A DNA stretch of 64,000 nucleotides, taken from NCBI GenBank assembly GCA_949128115.1, contig OX421966.1, positions 57,905,416-57,969,415 on the forward strand, written 5' to 3'. A program made the translations under genes and the position numbers. Positions 12,601 through 22,439 of the stretch are shown one piece after another. Source of the stretch: Anaspis maculata. Its lineage: Eukaryota > Arthropoda > Insecta > Coleoptera > Scraptiidae. Within the stretch, counting starts at the first letter, position 1. Each line of letters starts with the position of its first letter. The notes beneath the pieces are model-generated. The model saw only the letters and a program-made list of their open reading frames with translations, was not told where the DNA came from and searched no databases.

Positions 12601-13341
12601 ATAATTACTCCATCCTCCAAAGAAGCTTACCACCTCCAAAACCACAATTCCATCTTCACAGCAGAACTTTACGCTATCTCGCAGGCCCTTGTCTATATAA
12701 AAACCATCCCGGAGCAAAGGTATATAATTTGCTCAGATTCATTGAGCTCACTACACGCCTTAAAGCAATTATATCCCCTCAACCCCCTTATACAAAATAT
12801 CAAAGATCAGCTCTTTGACGTAGCAGATAGGGTAAAATTTCTGTACACTCCAGCGCACGTCGGAATTGAGGGAAACGAAGAAGTGGACGATCTGGCAAAA
12901 AGAGCGACGACCTCCATCATTTTCCCATCTTGCCAAGTTAATCCTCCAGATGATATCAAGACCTACATAAAAAACAAAATAGTTACACTTTGGCAACAAA
13001 CTTGGAACCTAAAAGATACCCACCTCAAAGAGATTAAACCATCCGTCTCTACTACTCTTAAATACCCAGAAAAAAGAAAAGACCAAATAAAACTTTCTAG
13101 GCTCAGGCTCGGACACACCAGACTAACACACTCCTTCCTATTGTCCAGACAAGACCGTGTGCAGTGCGAAATCTGCAACGTCATACTAACCATCGAGCAT
13201 ATCCTCTATGTCTGCCCAAAATACAACATACAAAGAACCATGCACAACATAACCGAAAGTGAAATCAACTTGATAAACCCAGACAAATACAACTCTGTAC
13301 TAAACTTTTTGAAAGACATTGATATATACGACTCCATATAA
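9607..13341 (+). CDS. LINE ORF2: APE endonuclease, reverse transcriptase, RNase H
   Basis: This 1244-residue polyprotein (1224 if it starts at the second Met at 9667, where the endonuclease homology begins) carries out target-primed reverse transcription. Endonuclease motifs: QWNLNG, QETH (Glu54), a DDFNSHN box where most relatives have GDFN, and SDHYP. Reverse transcriptase motifs: YRPISLT, NGFRKHRST, FFDVEKAYD, GVPQGSVIS and FADD at about residues 688-691, giving the full catalytic aspartate set. RNase H at about residues 980-1110 keeps YTDGS, FTAELYA, CSDSLSS and HVGIEGNEEVDDLA, i.e. the Asp-Glu-Asp-Asp set. A C-terminal Cys/His cluster CEIC...HILYVC follows. Nothing is broken, so the element may be autonomous or only recently silenced. 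Confidence 0.95.
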   Translation: MTHEKKIYPNLISNYSNLFNMFILQWNLNGYYTHLPKLKLLIAEDNPPIICLQETHLKNDPSLKGYKCFSKHRLDRERSSGGVSSFVSSNYTTHELKLNTNLEAVAFSIQLKIKIFICNIYIPPNREIIQQELSDLLDQIPTPRIILDDFNSHNIIFGSQYTNQRGQKIEQLLYSSNLTLLNTGSPTRLNTFTGNHSALDLTACSPTLTPYLTWETYSYLYGSDHYPIKIKNHLINVGNTSNNSPKWNLKSANWLQYSDGIDSKLESKSFSGKDINKSVQEFTNIMLSAAHNHIGKSSIPKNREPVPWWNKQVAEAIKNSKNAFNRFKSTNSPENLLIFKKLRARARYVVKKSRKESWKNYVSTINPSTPVSEVWNKVKQLKSITRPKIATIKNNNQIYDTDNDIAEIMAEHFCANSSDSNFDQDFLQYKRNRESQGVDEHLTSNLHPLNLSLTSADLEEALQSSKDTCPGPDDIPYAFLKNLSCSAKLKLLDIYNEIWQTQKFPNSWSHSTVLPILKHNKPTDEKNSYRPISLTCTMCKVLERIINNRLNWHLEKSNLLHPGQNGFRKHRSTIDNIVQLESEIREAFAVKQSLLAIFFDVEKAYDMTWTRPIIDKLIEWGIKGNILAFIQNFMKNRTFKVKVNSTFSQTKDLENGVPQGSVISVTLFLIAVNEILEKIKSPVRCGLFADDLIIYLRGKDPESTQRILQSTLHTIENWSKTSGFKFSVQKTHCINFSKSKQLRSPLLRLHGKSLKFSNSAKFLGVIFDHKLSWKNHISQVKKSCIQGLNLMKVLSNHSWGADSRTLLMIYQSLIRSKLDYGAIAYMTTRKSYLKSIKTIQSMAIKIATGVFCTTPVESLLALVNEPSLELRTKRMTLNYAINLSANPRSLNYDLVFSDRHKDLYNSNRNIIPPLHERLNRIQLEIDFKIPETSPWQNSSNPPWKLPVVQTILDLAKNKKSEMNHTLIRANFLEIISFFPNHKLIYTDGSKIDNQVASAIITPSSKEAYHLQNHNSIFTAELYAISQALVYIKTIPEQRYIICSDSLSSLHALKQLYPLNPLIQNIKDQLFDVADRVKFLYTPAHVGIEGNEEVDDLAKRATTSIIFPSCQVNPPDDIKTYIKNKIVTLWQQTWNLKDTHLKEIKPSVSTTLKYPEKRKDQIKLSRLRLGHTRLTHSFLLSRQDRVQCEICNVILTIEHILYVCPKYNIQRTMHNITESEINLINPDKYNSVLNFLKDIDIYDSI

Positions 13342-13447
13342 GCCCTAAATAAAAAACCAACAATGTGAGCTGCTAATAACCTATTACGGTTGATGCAGCA
13401 AGATAAACCTCAAGGAGAAGAATAAAAAAAAAAAAAAAAAAAAAAAA
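13342..13447 (+). terminator. LINE 3' UTR, poly(A) signal and tail
   Basis: A short 3' UTR follows the ORF2 stop. AATAAA occurs at 13348-13353 and again where the tail begins at 13421. A run of about 24 A residues (13424-13447) ends at the 3' target-site duplication. The tail is pure A rather than the TAA repeats of the Drosophila I factor. Confidence 0.8.
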
Positions 13448-13457
13448 CAGTCATGAT
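13444..13457. repeat. LINE target-site duplication, 3' copy
   Basis: This is the direct repeat of 8002-8015. From 13448 the right arm of foldback B resumes. Confidence 0.88.
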
Positions 13458-14285
13458 GGAGATAATCGAGGAGGTGATACAAAATGTAATATTTAGCAGT
13501 CGATCTGATCAGCGGAAAAATTGTGTGCTCAAGATCGTCGCGTCGATCTCATCTTGTTTTCAAAAGAAGTGCCATACTAGGTGATCTTGGATGATCATGA
13601 TGCCAAAATGTCATATATTTTTTTAAATAATCGAGTGGTGTAGAAAGTACGGTGGGAGGGTAGAAATGGTTCGAATTTTCATGATCTACGCCACTGGAAA
13701 AATTACAATTTACAATAAACCTCTGAGAAATCTTCGGTCTGATCATTCCTAAGTATATTTCCAAGAAAAAAAGAACCCTGTGATGTGTTTCATGTAATAG
13801 GAGCTAATACGAAGAAACAATTGCAAGAAATAACATTTTTCCAAATATCTTGAAAATGGCTTGGAATTTTAAGAAACACTTCGGAAACTTCTGATAGGGC
13901 TTTTCTTAAGGAATAACTGCCACTTTCTATTTTTCACATATTCACAATATTTTTCGAAAAAAATGGAAAAGTTTGATTTTTACAAAAAACGTCATCGTTT
14001 CAGTTTAGTCAATTTTTTTTCGCAAATTTTCCCTTTCGTTTCTTGGATTAAGCAATTACTCACCATAATACAATAACAAAAGTGAAAAATCTCGGAAAGT
14101 TCCAAAAATAAAAAAAATATTTAAAAAAATGACGTCACAAAAAATTGAAAATTCAGAATCAAAATTTTTCTTGGCTCCCCTTCTAAAAACCTTTTAAATG
14201 CTTTTAGGAGTCCACACACCAAATTTTACACTTTTGTCACAATTAGAGCCATTTTTATGGAATTTTGCTTATACCGCTAGGACTA

Positions 14286-14772
14286 AAAGGATTTCTTCCT
14301 ACTTTTAAAAATTCACATACTTCGTCAGCATAGCCGATGCATGGTGCATTATCGAGCCCAAAAGGCATAGCAGGGAATTGATCCAATCCACTCCTTCTGG
14401 GAATGTGCTCTTATTTTTCTGGTTCCAGGATGCAGTCCTGGCGCATATGGTGGGCTTATGGGGGTCCTCCTCGTGGGCAAGAGACGTGTTCATCGCGCAA
14501 AAAAGATTGTTCGTGTCAACGTGTCATTGCGGGCGTTGGCCCCACTTGCTCCCTGCAGGATGCTCTTCAAGTGTTTTGGATTTTTAACACTGTCTAGCAT
14601 CTTGGTCCTTAATTTGTGTCTGTATGTTTTCAAAAACAGAGACGGTCTGTCGGTGGATATCTCCACGGTTACGTCTCTATAGATTCCGTGGTCAGTTTCG
14701 AGCTCCGTATCGGAGGCTTGGGTTCGGGATGATGGCACCCAGCACTCTGGATGTCAGAGTTCTCAATAATTG
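14286..14772. other. Unannotated stretch
   Basis: This lies between the end of foldback B and the inverted-repeat end at 14773. Overlapping frames at 14378-14738 on both strands show no recognisable domain. I see nothing further. Confidence 0.35.
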
Positions 14773-14948
14773 AATCCGATGCGTAAATTTCAATAAAATA
14801 AAGTTCGAACAAGTTAACTTGAAAAAACTTGTTTTTTTATTGACAATTTCGACAATTTTTTTTCAATTGTTCAATTTGTTAATCTTCGAAAATGTGTCAG
14901 CGGCCATCATATTGATGTGTATTCTTCACGAAAATCATCCACTCGATG
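14773..14948. repeat. Terminal repeat F, copy 1
   Basis: This starts GAATCCGATGCGTAAATTT and contains GTTCGAACAAGTTAACTTGA. It matches the reverse complement of 23425-23600 along its whole length, and matches 24545-24719 in direct orientation. Together 14773 and 23600 could be the ends of an 8.8-kb composite unit that encloses the G-rich arrays. Confidence 0.8.
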
Positions 14949-15518
14949 TATAGTTTTATTTTCCAAAATAAAACAAGTGAGTATGCCTTCATGTGCGTGA
15001 GTCTCAGTAGCGCATTTTCTCAAAGAGGCATATTGTGAACGTAAAGAAATTTGTTTGAAGGAGAAACACCATTCCTTGCCCACTTTTTTCACTCGAAACT
15101 CATTGTGATATTGTGTTATCAGAATGGGGTACTTGCCAATGAAATAGATTTGAATGAAAATTCTTTTACTCATCAATATATTTTTTTGTTTGAGGGCGGA
15201 AGCTGGGAGCGGCGACTAATCAACAGTAGTCTATTCTTTCCCATTTTTAGTCGGCTATCCATATAGCGAAAGAATTAGATCGCTATGTCTTCGGATTCAT
15301 GTTTTCCATTTATCTCTTACTTTGAGGGCAGCGTGTGGGGGTGGCAGCATTCTGCAAAGTAACTGTTGCACAGTTTGAGTTGAGAGTTTCTAAATGTTTA
15401 AGGAAATATGACAATCAATGAAAATTGTAAAAGTTGCATTTTTTGTTTGGGGGCGGGAGCTGGAGGCGGCGACTAATCAAAAGTGGCCTATCTCTTCCCA
15501 TTTTTAGTCAGCTATCTA

Positions 15519-17573
15519 AACTGCTTGACAATTGAACTGCAACACCTAAAAATTAGGTGCGTTTTCAAATTGAGATAGCTCAAAAAATATCTGACGGATT
15601 CCAGAAATTCAGGCATGTGAGGAAAGATCATTTCTTTGACTATCGAGTGCTGGTATTGGTGATAAGTTTGATTGCACAATTTGTCAAATACAGGGTGCCA
15701 ACAGAGAGCGTGCAGATATGGGCAATCTTTCACCTTGTGCAACTTTCGAAAAAAAAGTCCGAGATTTTTTCTATCGCGTGCTTTTGAAAGGTTGAATCAT
15801 TATGCCGAAACAGTTTTGTAATTTTGACCCTAACTTTTTTTTTCAAAAAATTGTGCTTAATTTTCTGAAATATGCACTTTCTGATTAAGAAAAAGAAATA
15901 GAGACATTGTTTGTTTTCAAACGGCGTCCATATTGAATTTATTTGCGAAGATTTTCATTGGAGCCTCCACATCCCCTAGAAACTACCCCTTTTGGGACAC
16001 CGTCTTACAACAAGATATGCAATGCTTCATTTAAAAGGCCTAAGAAAAGTACTTATCAATAATTGGATTGAAATAAGTAGGTATACTACGATGACCCCAC
16101 ACGTACAGCTCCCTAAAAACCACCCCTTGACTTCAAGGGACAGGGTTGGTATGATAAGACATGCAATACATGAAAATTCCAAAAAACGTCTTTTTTAACT
16201 GTTCCACTAACAAAGTGATGCTACACGATGACCCTTTACGTAGGTCATCCCAACAGTAGCTACCCTCTCGAAAAAAGAACTACTTTTCAAAAAACCAGTA
16301 CTTCCGCAATACCTCATTAGTTGGGATTTTTTAAAAATATTTCGCAATAGTTTGCCGCTACGATGATTTCATTTGCATATCTACCCGAAACTACCCCTTC
16401 AACTACCCCTTCAATATCGCATAGCCTCTACCTTGATGCGTTATTTACGAGTTGAAAGAACTTTTGCCTACTAACCGTTTCATTGAAATGATGGTGTTTT
16501 CTACGATGATAGTACAAAACCTTTCCTGAAACTACCCCTAGAAATCGCCCCTTTAGCTAAAGGTATGCAAACCTCATTTGGAAGCTCAGAGAAGGTGCGA
16601 TTGAATAAGTTCAAAATGATTTCGCGATGACCTTACACGCATCAAGGTAAAAGCTATGCGATATTGAAGGGGTAGTTGAAGGGGTAGTTTCGGGTAGATA
16701 TGTGAATGAAATCATCGTGGCGGCAAACTATTGCACAGATTTTGAAAAAATTCCAACAAATGAGGTATTGCGGAAGTACTGTTTTTTTAAAGGGTAGTTC
16801 TTTTCCGAGAGGGTAGCTACTGTTGTGATGACCTACGCAGAGGGTCATCGTGTAGCATCACTTTTTTAGTGGAACAGTTGAAAAAGACGTTTTTTGGAAT
16901 TTTCATGTACATATTGCATGTTTTATCCTACCAACCCTGTCCCTTGAAGTCAAGGGGTGGTTTTTGGGGAGCTGTACGTGTTACAGGTTCGTGGTGTGGG
17001 GTCATCGCAGTATCCTTATCTCAATCCAATTATTGATGAGTAACTTCCTTATGCCTTTTAAATGAAGCATTGCATATCTTGTTGTGAGACGGGGTCCCAA
17101 AAGGGGTAATTTTCTAGGGGATGTGGAGGCTCAAATGAAAATCTTCGCAAGCAAATTCAATATGGACGCCGTTTGAAAACAAACAATGTCTCTATTTCTT
17201 TTTCTTAATCAAAAAGTGCATATTTCAGAAAATTGAGCACAATTTTTTTGAAAAAAAGTTAGGGTCAAAATTCCAAAACCGTTTCGGCATAATGATTCAA
17301 CCTTTCAAAAGCACGCGATAGAAAGAATCTCGGACTTTTTTTTCAAAAGTTGCACAAGGTGAAAGATTGCCCATATCTGCACGCTCTCCGTTGGCACCCT
17401 GTATATGACAAATTGTGCAATCAAACTTATCATCAATACCAGCACTCGATAGTCAAAGGAATGACCTTTCCTCACATGCCTGAATTTCTGGAATCCGTCG
17501 AATATTTTTCGAGCTATCTCAATTTGAAAACGCACTTAATTTTTTGGTGTTGCAGTTCAATTGTCAAGCAGTT
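15519..17573. mobile_element. Foldback element D, near-perfect 2-kb palindrome
   Basis: The element reads AACTGCTTGACAATTG inward from 15519 and the reverse complement outward to 17573, with arms that match over almost the full length of about 1 kb each and very little unpaired centre. It is flanked by TA on both sides (15517-15518, 17574-17575). The paralogous array unit near 21413 reads GCTATCTATATAGCGG with a single TA, the expected empty site. CAGGGTG occurs at mirrored positions (15691 and about 17395-17401). No coding capacity was recognised. Confidence 0.9.
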
Positions 17574-18540
17574 TATATAGCGGAACAATTTAATCGCTAT
17601 CTCTTCAGGGTTATGTTTTACATTCATCTCTCACTTTGGGGGCGGCGTGTGGGAGCGGCAGAGTTTGGCAAAGAAATTCTTCCACAGTTTGAGTTGGGAG
17701 TTTCTGAATGTTTGAGGTAACATTAAAATGTTATTCAGTGGAAATTATTGAAAGTTGCACTTTTTCTCTTTTGGGGGTGGAAGTTGGAGGCGGCGCCATG
17801 TCAAAGGTAGCCTGTTCTTTCCCATTTTTAGTTAGCTATCCATATAGCGAAAGAATTAGATCGTTATGTCTTCGGGTTTATGTTTTTCATTCATCTCTCA
17901 CTTTGAGGGCAGCGTGTGGGGGCGGCAGCATTCGGCAAAGCAACTGTTGCACAGTTTGAGTTGGGAGTTTCTAAATGTGAGGGAAATATGACAATTAGTG
18001 AAAATTGTGAAAGCTGCATTTTGTGTTTGTTTGGAGGCGGCAGCTGGAGGCGGCGGCTAATTAAAAGTGGCCTATATTTTTCCAATCCCAGTCAGCTATC
18101 AATATAGTGAAAGAATTAGATCGCTATGTCTTCAGGTTCATGTTTTTCATTTATCTCTCACTTTTGGGGCGGCGTGTGGGAGCGGCAGAGTTTGGCAAAG
18201 AAATTCTTGCACAGTTTGAGTCAAGAGTTTCTGAATGTTCGAGGTAACAGTATCAGCTAAATCAGTGAAAATTGTCGAATGTTGCACTTTTTTTCTTTTG
18301 GGGGCGGAAGCTGGAGGCGGCGCCATATCAAAAGTAGCCTATCCTTTTCCATTTTCAGTCAGCTATCCATATAGCGAAAAACTTGGATCACTTTGTCTTT
18401 AGGTTCATGTTTTTCATTTATCTCTTACTTTGGAGGCGGCGTGTGGGAGCGGCAGCGTTCGGCTGAGCAAATGTTGCACAATTTGAGTTGGCAGTTCCTA
18501 AATGTTCAAGGGAACATCTCAATCAGTAACATTTGTAAAA

Positions 18541-18960
18541 GTTGCACTTTTTATCGTTTGGGGGCGGAATCTGGGGGCGGCGACTAACCAAAAGTAGCCT
18601 ATCCTTTCTCATTTTTAGTCAGCTATTCATATACCGAAAGAATCAGATCGCTATGTCTTCGGGTTTATGTTTTTCATTTTGTTGCACTTTTTATCGTTTG
18701 GGGGCGGAATCTGGGGGCGGCGACCAACCAAAAGTAGTCTATCTTTTCCCATTTTCAGTCAGCTATTTATATACCGAAAGAATCAGATCGCTATGTCTTT
18801 GGGTTTATGTTTTTCATTTTATTGCACTTTTTATCGTTTGAGGGCGGAATCTGGGGGCGGCGACCAACCAAAAGTAGCCTATCCTTTCCCATTTTCTGTC
18901 AGCTATTGATATACCGAAAGAATCAGATCGCTATGTCTTCGGGTTTATGTTTCTCATTTT
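18541..18960. repeat. Three 140-bp tandem units
   Basis: Units start at 18541, 18681 and 18821, each opening TTGCACTTTTTATCGTTTG and closing in TTTATGTTTTTCATTTT or a close variant. They are a shortened form of the 264-bp unit. The part between the TTTTTCATTT block and the next TTGCACTTTT block, which holds the GCGTGTGGG segment, has been dropped. Their closer similarity to one another suggests a late local amplification. Confidence 0.85.
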
Positions 18961-19261
18961 AAAGTGATTGGGGGCGGTTTTTAGCAGTTTTTTCATGTCG
19001 GCGGCGCATATTGATGACGGAATGTTTCTTGGCTTACGTTTATAAGTGGTAACTATGTATTATTCAAAAAATGAGAACACCAGAGCATCAGGTCTGGTAG
19101 AAAGTGCAATATTATCTTATTTCAAGTTTATCGGGGGCGGTTTTCTCTATGTTGGCGGCGCAATATACACATCCAATATAGCCTAGCCCTCTTTTGGGAG
19201 TGGCAGCTATGTAACAGCGAAAAAATTAGAAAGCTAGGTCGTCTAGTTTGGGAGGAGTTCG

Positions 19262-19352
19262 AGGAACGGACGGACGGACGGACGGACGGACGGACGGACG
19301 GACGGACGGACGGACGGACGGACGGACGGACGGACGGACGGACGGACGGACA
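19262..19352. repeat. (GGAC)n microsatellite
   Basis: About 22 copies of GGAC run without interruption between GAGGAAC and AAAGCGG. The corresponding place in array copy 2 (about 22327-22346) has only about three units plus a variant GAAC, so this tract has expanded in copy 1 or contracted in copy 2. A minus-strand reading frame across it (RPSV repeats) is an artefact. Confidence 0.95.
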
Positions 19353-19393
19353 AAGCGGTTGCAATAGCGATTTTCATCAAGATGGAAAATGCG

Positions 19394-20274
19394 CTAAAAA
19401 ACTATCTGAACCTATCACTGACCATGCAGAACACTACAGATCCCCCTCATCTCCTCAAATAATGCCTCCTCAAAGCCCTGCAGTGCCATTCATGGCGATT
19501 TTGTTTAGGTTATAGAGAATTCAATTCTGCACATACTTTCTAAAGATCTTAGCTATTATTTTTCCGATAGTTTGAGCTACCTTCATTTGGTGATACATGC
19601 TGTAGTGTTCTGGTGAGTAGTAAAGGGCCGGCTCAGGTTCAAATTGATTTGTTGATGTCGGAAAACAAAATTACACATCTAGTCCCGTAAACCTACGTAA
19701 AAAAAGGAGTGAACCTCAAACTAATTGCAACAGAAATAATTCTTTCGCTATGGAATACCTTGAAGCCCTACAAGCAACATATCAAAAATTAGGAAAAATT
19801 AAAATGGCGGAAAGTTTTCAGAATGGCAAATCAAAAATGGCGGTGTCACTTTGCATAGTTTTTGCTTATAGTACATAAAACTTCAGTTTCTAACCGAAAA
19901 TTAATAATGGAAATCTGAAAATGTCAGGATGTGTCAAGAATTGTCTGCCTTATAACTCGCCCAAAATCGACAAAAATTGTACTAAAGGGTTTTGTGTTAT
20001 TTAGGGGAGGGGGATCTGAAACTGCTATTCAAAATGCATCAGGGTTAGAACTTTGGAACCTATTACCTACTCATACGGAATCAAATAAACAATTTTTTCG
20101 AATTTTTCTATGTGTCGGAGCCTGAAGGTGCGCCATTTCTAACAAAAAATGTATATTTGCATAACGTGGGGGGCACGGCGGGAGGTTTTAACTAGAAGTT
20201 TGTGAAATTTTCTTTTTTCCATATTGGTCCTATACCGTCAAGTTGGGTATCATTTTCGACTAATTTCCACATTC
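19394..20274. other. Unannotated stretch
   Basis: This spacer between the two array copies has no recognised gene, RNA or mobile element. Confidence 0.35.
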
Positions 20275-20790
20275 TAAATCCAATGATAACCCTAAAATTG
20301 GAATAAAAACAAGTTTGAACAAGTAAGCTTGAAAAACCGGTTTTTATAAATTAATATATAATAAAACATTGTACATAATAAAGGTAGGTATATAACAATT
20401 ATATAAAAATAAACTATAAAATGTGAAAAATTTCTTCCATCGAATGGGTGTGGGGGAAGGTTCCAGTTTCTTACAGTTTTTATTGATATCTATTCTTCAC
20501 TTTGATTTTTTCAGTAATTGTTGGAAGCATCTCTATCCAAAAGTATTTTCAAATTTTTGTTTTTTTTTAGCTTCCAAAAACAAAATACGCAGGCATTGGG
20601 TACATTCTATTGATAATGGTTAATACACTCCGAAGTAGTCATGTATAAAATAGTTCTGTATACAAATGCCTCCACCAATTGAAAAAAAAAACTGAAAAAT
20701 GCCAAAGAAAATTTTTCCCAGGTAACTTGTCCAAACTTGTTTCTATTGTAATTTTGGGGTCATCATTGCATTCAGAATGTAGAAATTAGT
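20275..20790. mobile_element. Short inverted-repeat element E, copy 1
   Basis: The left end (AAATTGGAATAAAAACAAG, GAACAAGTAAGCTTG) is mirrored on the right around 20718-20790 (ACTTGTCCAAACTTGTTTC, TAATTTTGGGGTCATCATTG). The arms are about 70 bp and diverged. The ACAAGTTYGAACAAGT core resembles terminal repeat F, so E and F may be related. The interior of about 370 bp is AT-rich and non-coding. Confidence 0.6.
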
Positions 20791-20864
20791 CGAAAATAAT
20801 ACCTTATTTGACGCGGTAGCTAAACAATAAAAAAAAAATAATTGGCTAGCTGACTTTTTCGAGG

Positions 20865-22393
20865 GAATAAAAACAAGTGAGTATGCCTTCACGTGCGTGA
20901 GTCTCAGTAGCGCATTTTCTCAAAGAGGCATATTGTGAACGTAAAGAAATTTGGTTGAAGGAGAAACACCATTCCTTGGCCACTTTCTTCATTCGAAACT
21001 CATTGTGATATTTTGTTATCAGAATGGAGTACTTGCCAATGAAATAGATTTTGATAAGAATTCTTTCACTCATCAATATTTTTTTGTTTGAGGGTGGGAG
21101 CTGGGAGCGGCGACTAATCAACAGTAGTCTATTCTTTCTCATTTTTAGTCGGCTATCCTTATAGCGAAAGAATTAGATCGCCATGTCTTCGGGTTTATGT
21201 TTTTCCATTTATCTCTTACTTTGAGGGCAGCGTGTGGGGGTGGCAACATTCGGTTAAGTAACTGTTGCACAGTTTGAGTTAGGAGTTTTTAAATGTTCAA
21301 GGAAATATGACAATCAGTGAAAATTGTGAAAGTTGCATTTTTTTTGTTTAGGGGCGGGAGCTGGAGACGGCGACTAATCAAAAGTGGCCTATCTCTTCCC
21401 ATTTTTAGTCAGCTATCTATATAGCGGAACAATTAGATCGCTATGTCTTCAGGGTTATGTTTTACATTGGGGGTTATGGGTTATGTCAGGGTTATGTCTC
21501 TTACTTTGGGGGCGGCGTGTGGGAGCGGCAGAGTTTGGCAAAGAAATTCTTCCACAGTTTGAGTTGGGAGTTTCTGAATGTTAGAGGTAACGTTAAAATG
21601 TAAATCAGTGGAAATTATTTGAAGTTGCACTTTTTTCTTTTGGGGGTGGAAGTTGGAGGCGGCGTCATATCAAAAGTAGCCTTTTCTTTCTTATTTTTAG
21701 TAAGCTATTTATATAGCGAAAAACTTAGATCGCTATGTCTTCGGGTTCATGTTTTTCATTTATCTCTTACTTTGGGGGCGGCGTGTGGGAGCGGCAGCGT
21801 TCGGCTGAGCAAATGTTGCACAATTTGAGTTGGCAGTTCCTAAATGTTAAAGGGAACATCTCAATCAGTAACATTTGTGAAAGTTGCACTTTTTATCGTT
21901 TGGGGGCGGAATCTGGGGGCGGCGACTAACCAAAAGTAGCTTATCCTTTCCCATTTTTAGTCAGCTATTTATATACCGAAAGAATCAGATCGCTATGTCT
22001 TCGGGTTTATGTTTTTCATTTAAAAGTGATTGGGGGCGGTTTTTAGCAGTTTTTTCATGTCGGCGGCGCATATTGAAGACGGAATGTTCCTTGGCTCACG
22101 TTTATAAGTGGCAACTATGTATTATTCAAAAAATGAGAACACTAGAGCATCAGGTCTGGTAGAAAGTGCAATATTATGTTATTTCAAGTTTCTCGGGGGC
22201 GGTTTTCTCTATGTTGGCGGCGCAATATGGACATCCAATATAGCCTAGCCCTCCTTTGGAAGTGGCAGCTATGTAACAGCGAAAAAATTAGAAAGCTAGG
22301 TCGTCTAGTTTGGGAGGAGTTCGAGGAACGGACGGACGAACGGACAAAGCGGTTGCAATAGCGATTTCCATCAAGATGGAAAATGCGCTAAAA
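20865..22393. repeat. G-rich tandem array, copy 2
   Basis: This is in the same orientation as copy 1 (14965-19393) and shares its first and last bases, but has fewer units, lacks the 2-kb palindrome and the 140-bp subarray, and has only a short GGAC tract. At about 21413 it preserves the empty site of foldback D. Its two ends match those of copy 1, which argues for duplication or transposition of a defined unit rather than chance array growth. Confidence 0.85.
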
Positions 22394-22439
22394 ATCTGGC
22401 GAAACTATATGTTTCCTCTTTATTATTCATCAAAATAAG

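Larger units (their letters stand above)
8016..13447 (+). mobile_element. Full-length LINE (I/Jockey-type, with RNase H)
   Basis: This complete two-ORF non-LTR retrotransposon of about 5.4 kb has a 5' UTR 8016-8482, ORF1 8483-9598, ORF2 9607-13341, a short 3' UTR and a 24-nt poly(A) tail. The insertion boundaries come from a 14-bp direct repeat (8002-8015 and 13444-13457; its first four A residues cannot be separated from the tail). The host arm of foldback B is continuous across it: sequence before 8015 and after 13448 joins to match the left arm around 6220-6290. No stop or frameshift interrupts either ORF, so it looks young. ORF2 has APE endonuclease, reverse transcriptase and RNase H, placing it in the RNase H-bearing I-like group rather than CR1/Jockey proper. 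Confidence 0.92.
5451..14285. mobile_element. Foldback element B, TA-flanked, carrying nested insertions
   Basis: The left arm runs from 5453 to about 6400. The right arm is about 7890-8015 plus 13448-14283, a diverged reverse complement. Termini are TA-GTCCTAGCGGTA at 5451 and TACCGCTAGGAC-TA ending at 14285, consistent with a TA target duplication. Inside the arms, long blocks match, for example the ends of AAAGAACCCTGT, GACGTCA and GGCTCCCCTTCTAAAAACC. Without the insertions the element would be about 1.9 kb and non-coding. The centre hosts foldback A (6407-7887) and the right arm hosts a LINE (8016-13447). A diverged partial copy of one arm lies at 29530-29935. Confidence 0.85.
14965..19393. 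repeat. G-rich tandem array, copy 1 (split by a foldback)
   Basis: This begins AACAAGTGAGTATGCC and ends at GGAAAATGCGCTAAAAA, limits shared with copy 2 at 20865-22393. The body consists of imperfect units of about 264 bp, each with GGGGGCGG, GGCGGCG, TCAGCTATC, ATAGCGAAAGAATTAGATCG, GCGTGTGGG and CACAGTTTGAGTT blocks. Towards the right the units shorten to 140 bp, followed by two GGGGGCGGTTTT segments and a GGAC microsatellite. It is interrupted at 15519-17573 by a palindromic insertion. Open frames along it are by-products of the G-rich units. Confidence 0.85.

Noticed and set aside
14378..14738. Overlapping plus and minus frames around 14.5 kb
   Set aside because: No motif, no consistent single frame, and no homology to neighbouring elements that I can recognise.
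19128..19364. Minus-strand frame with RPSV repeats
   Set aside because: Translation of the GGAC microsatellite.
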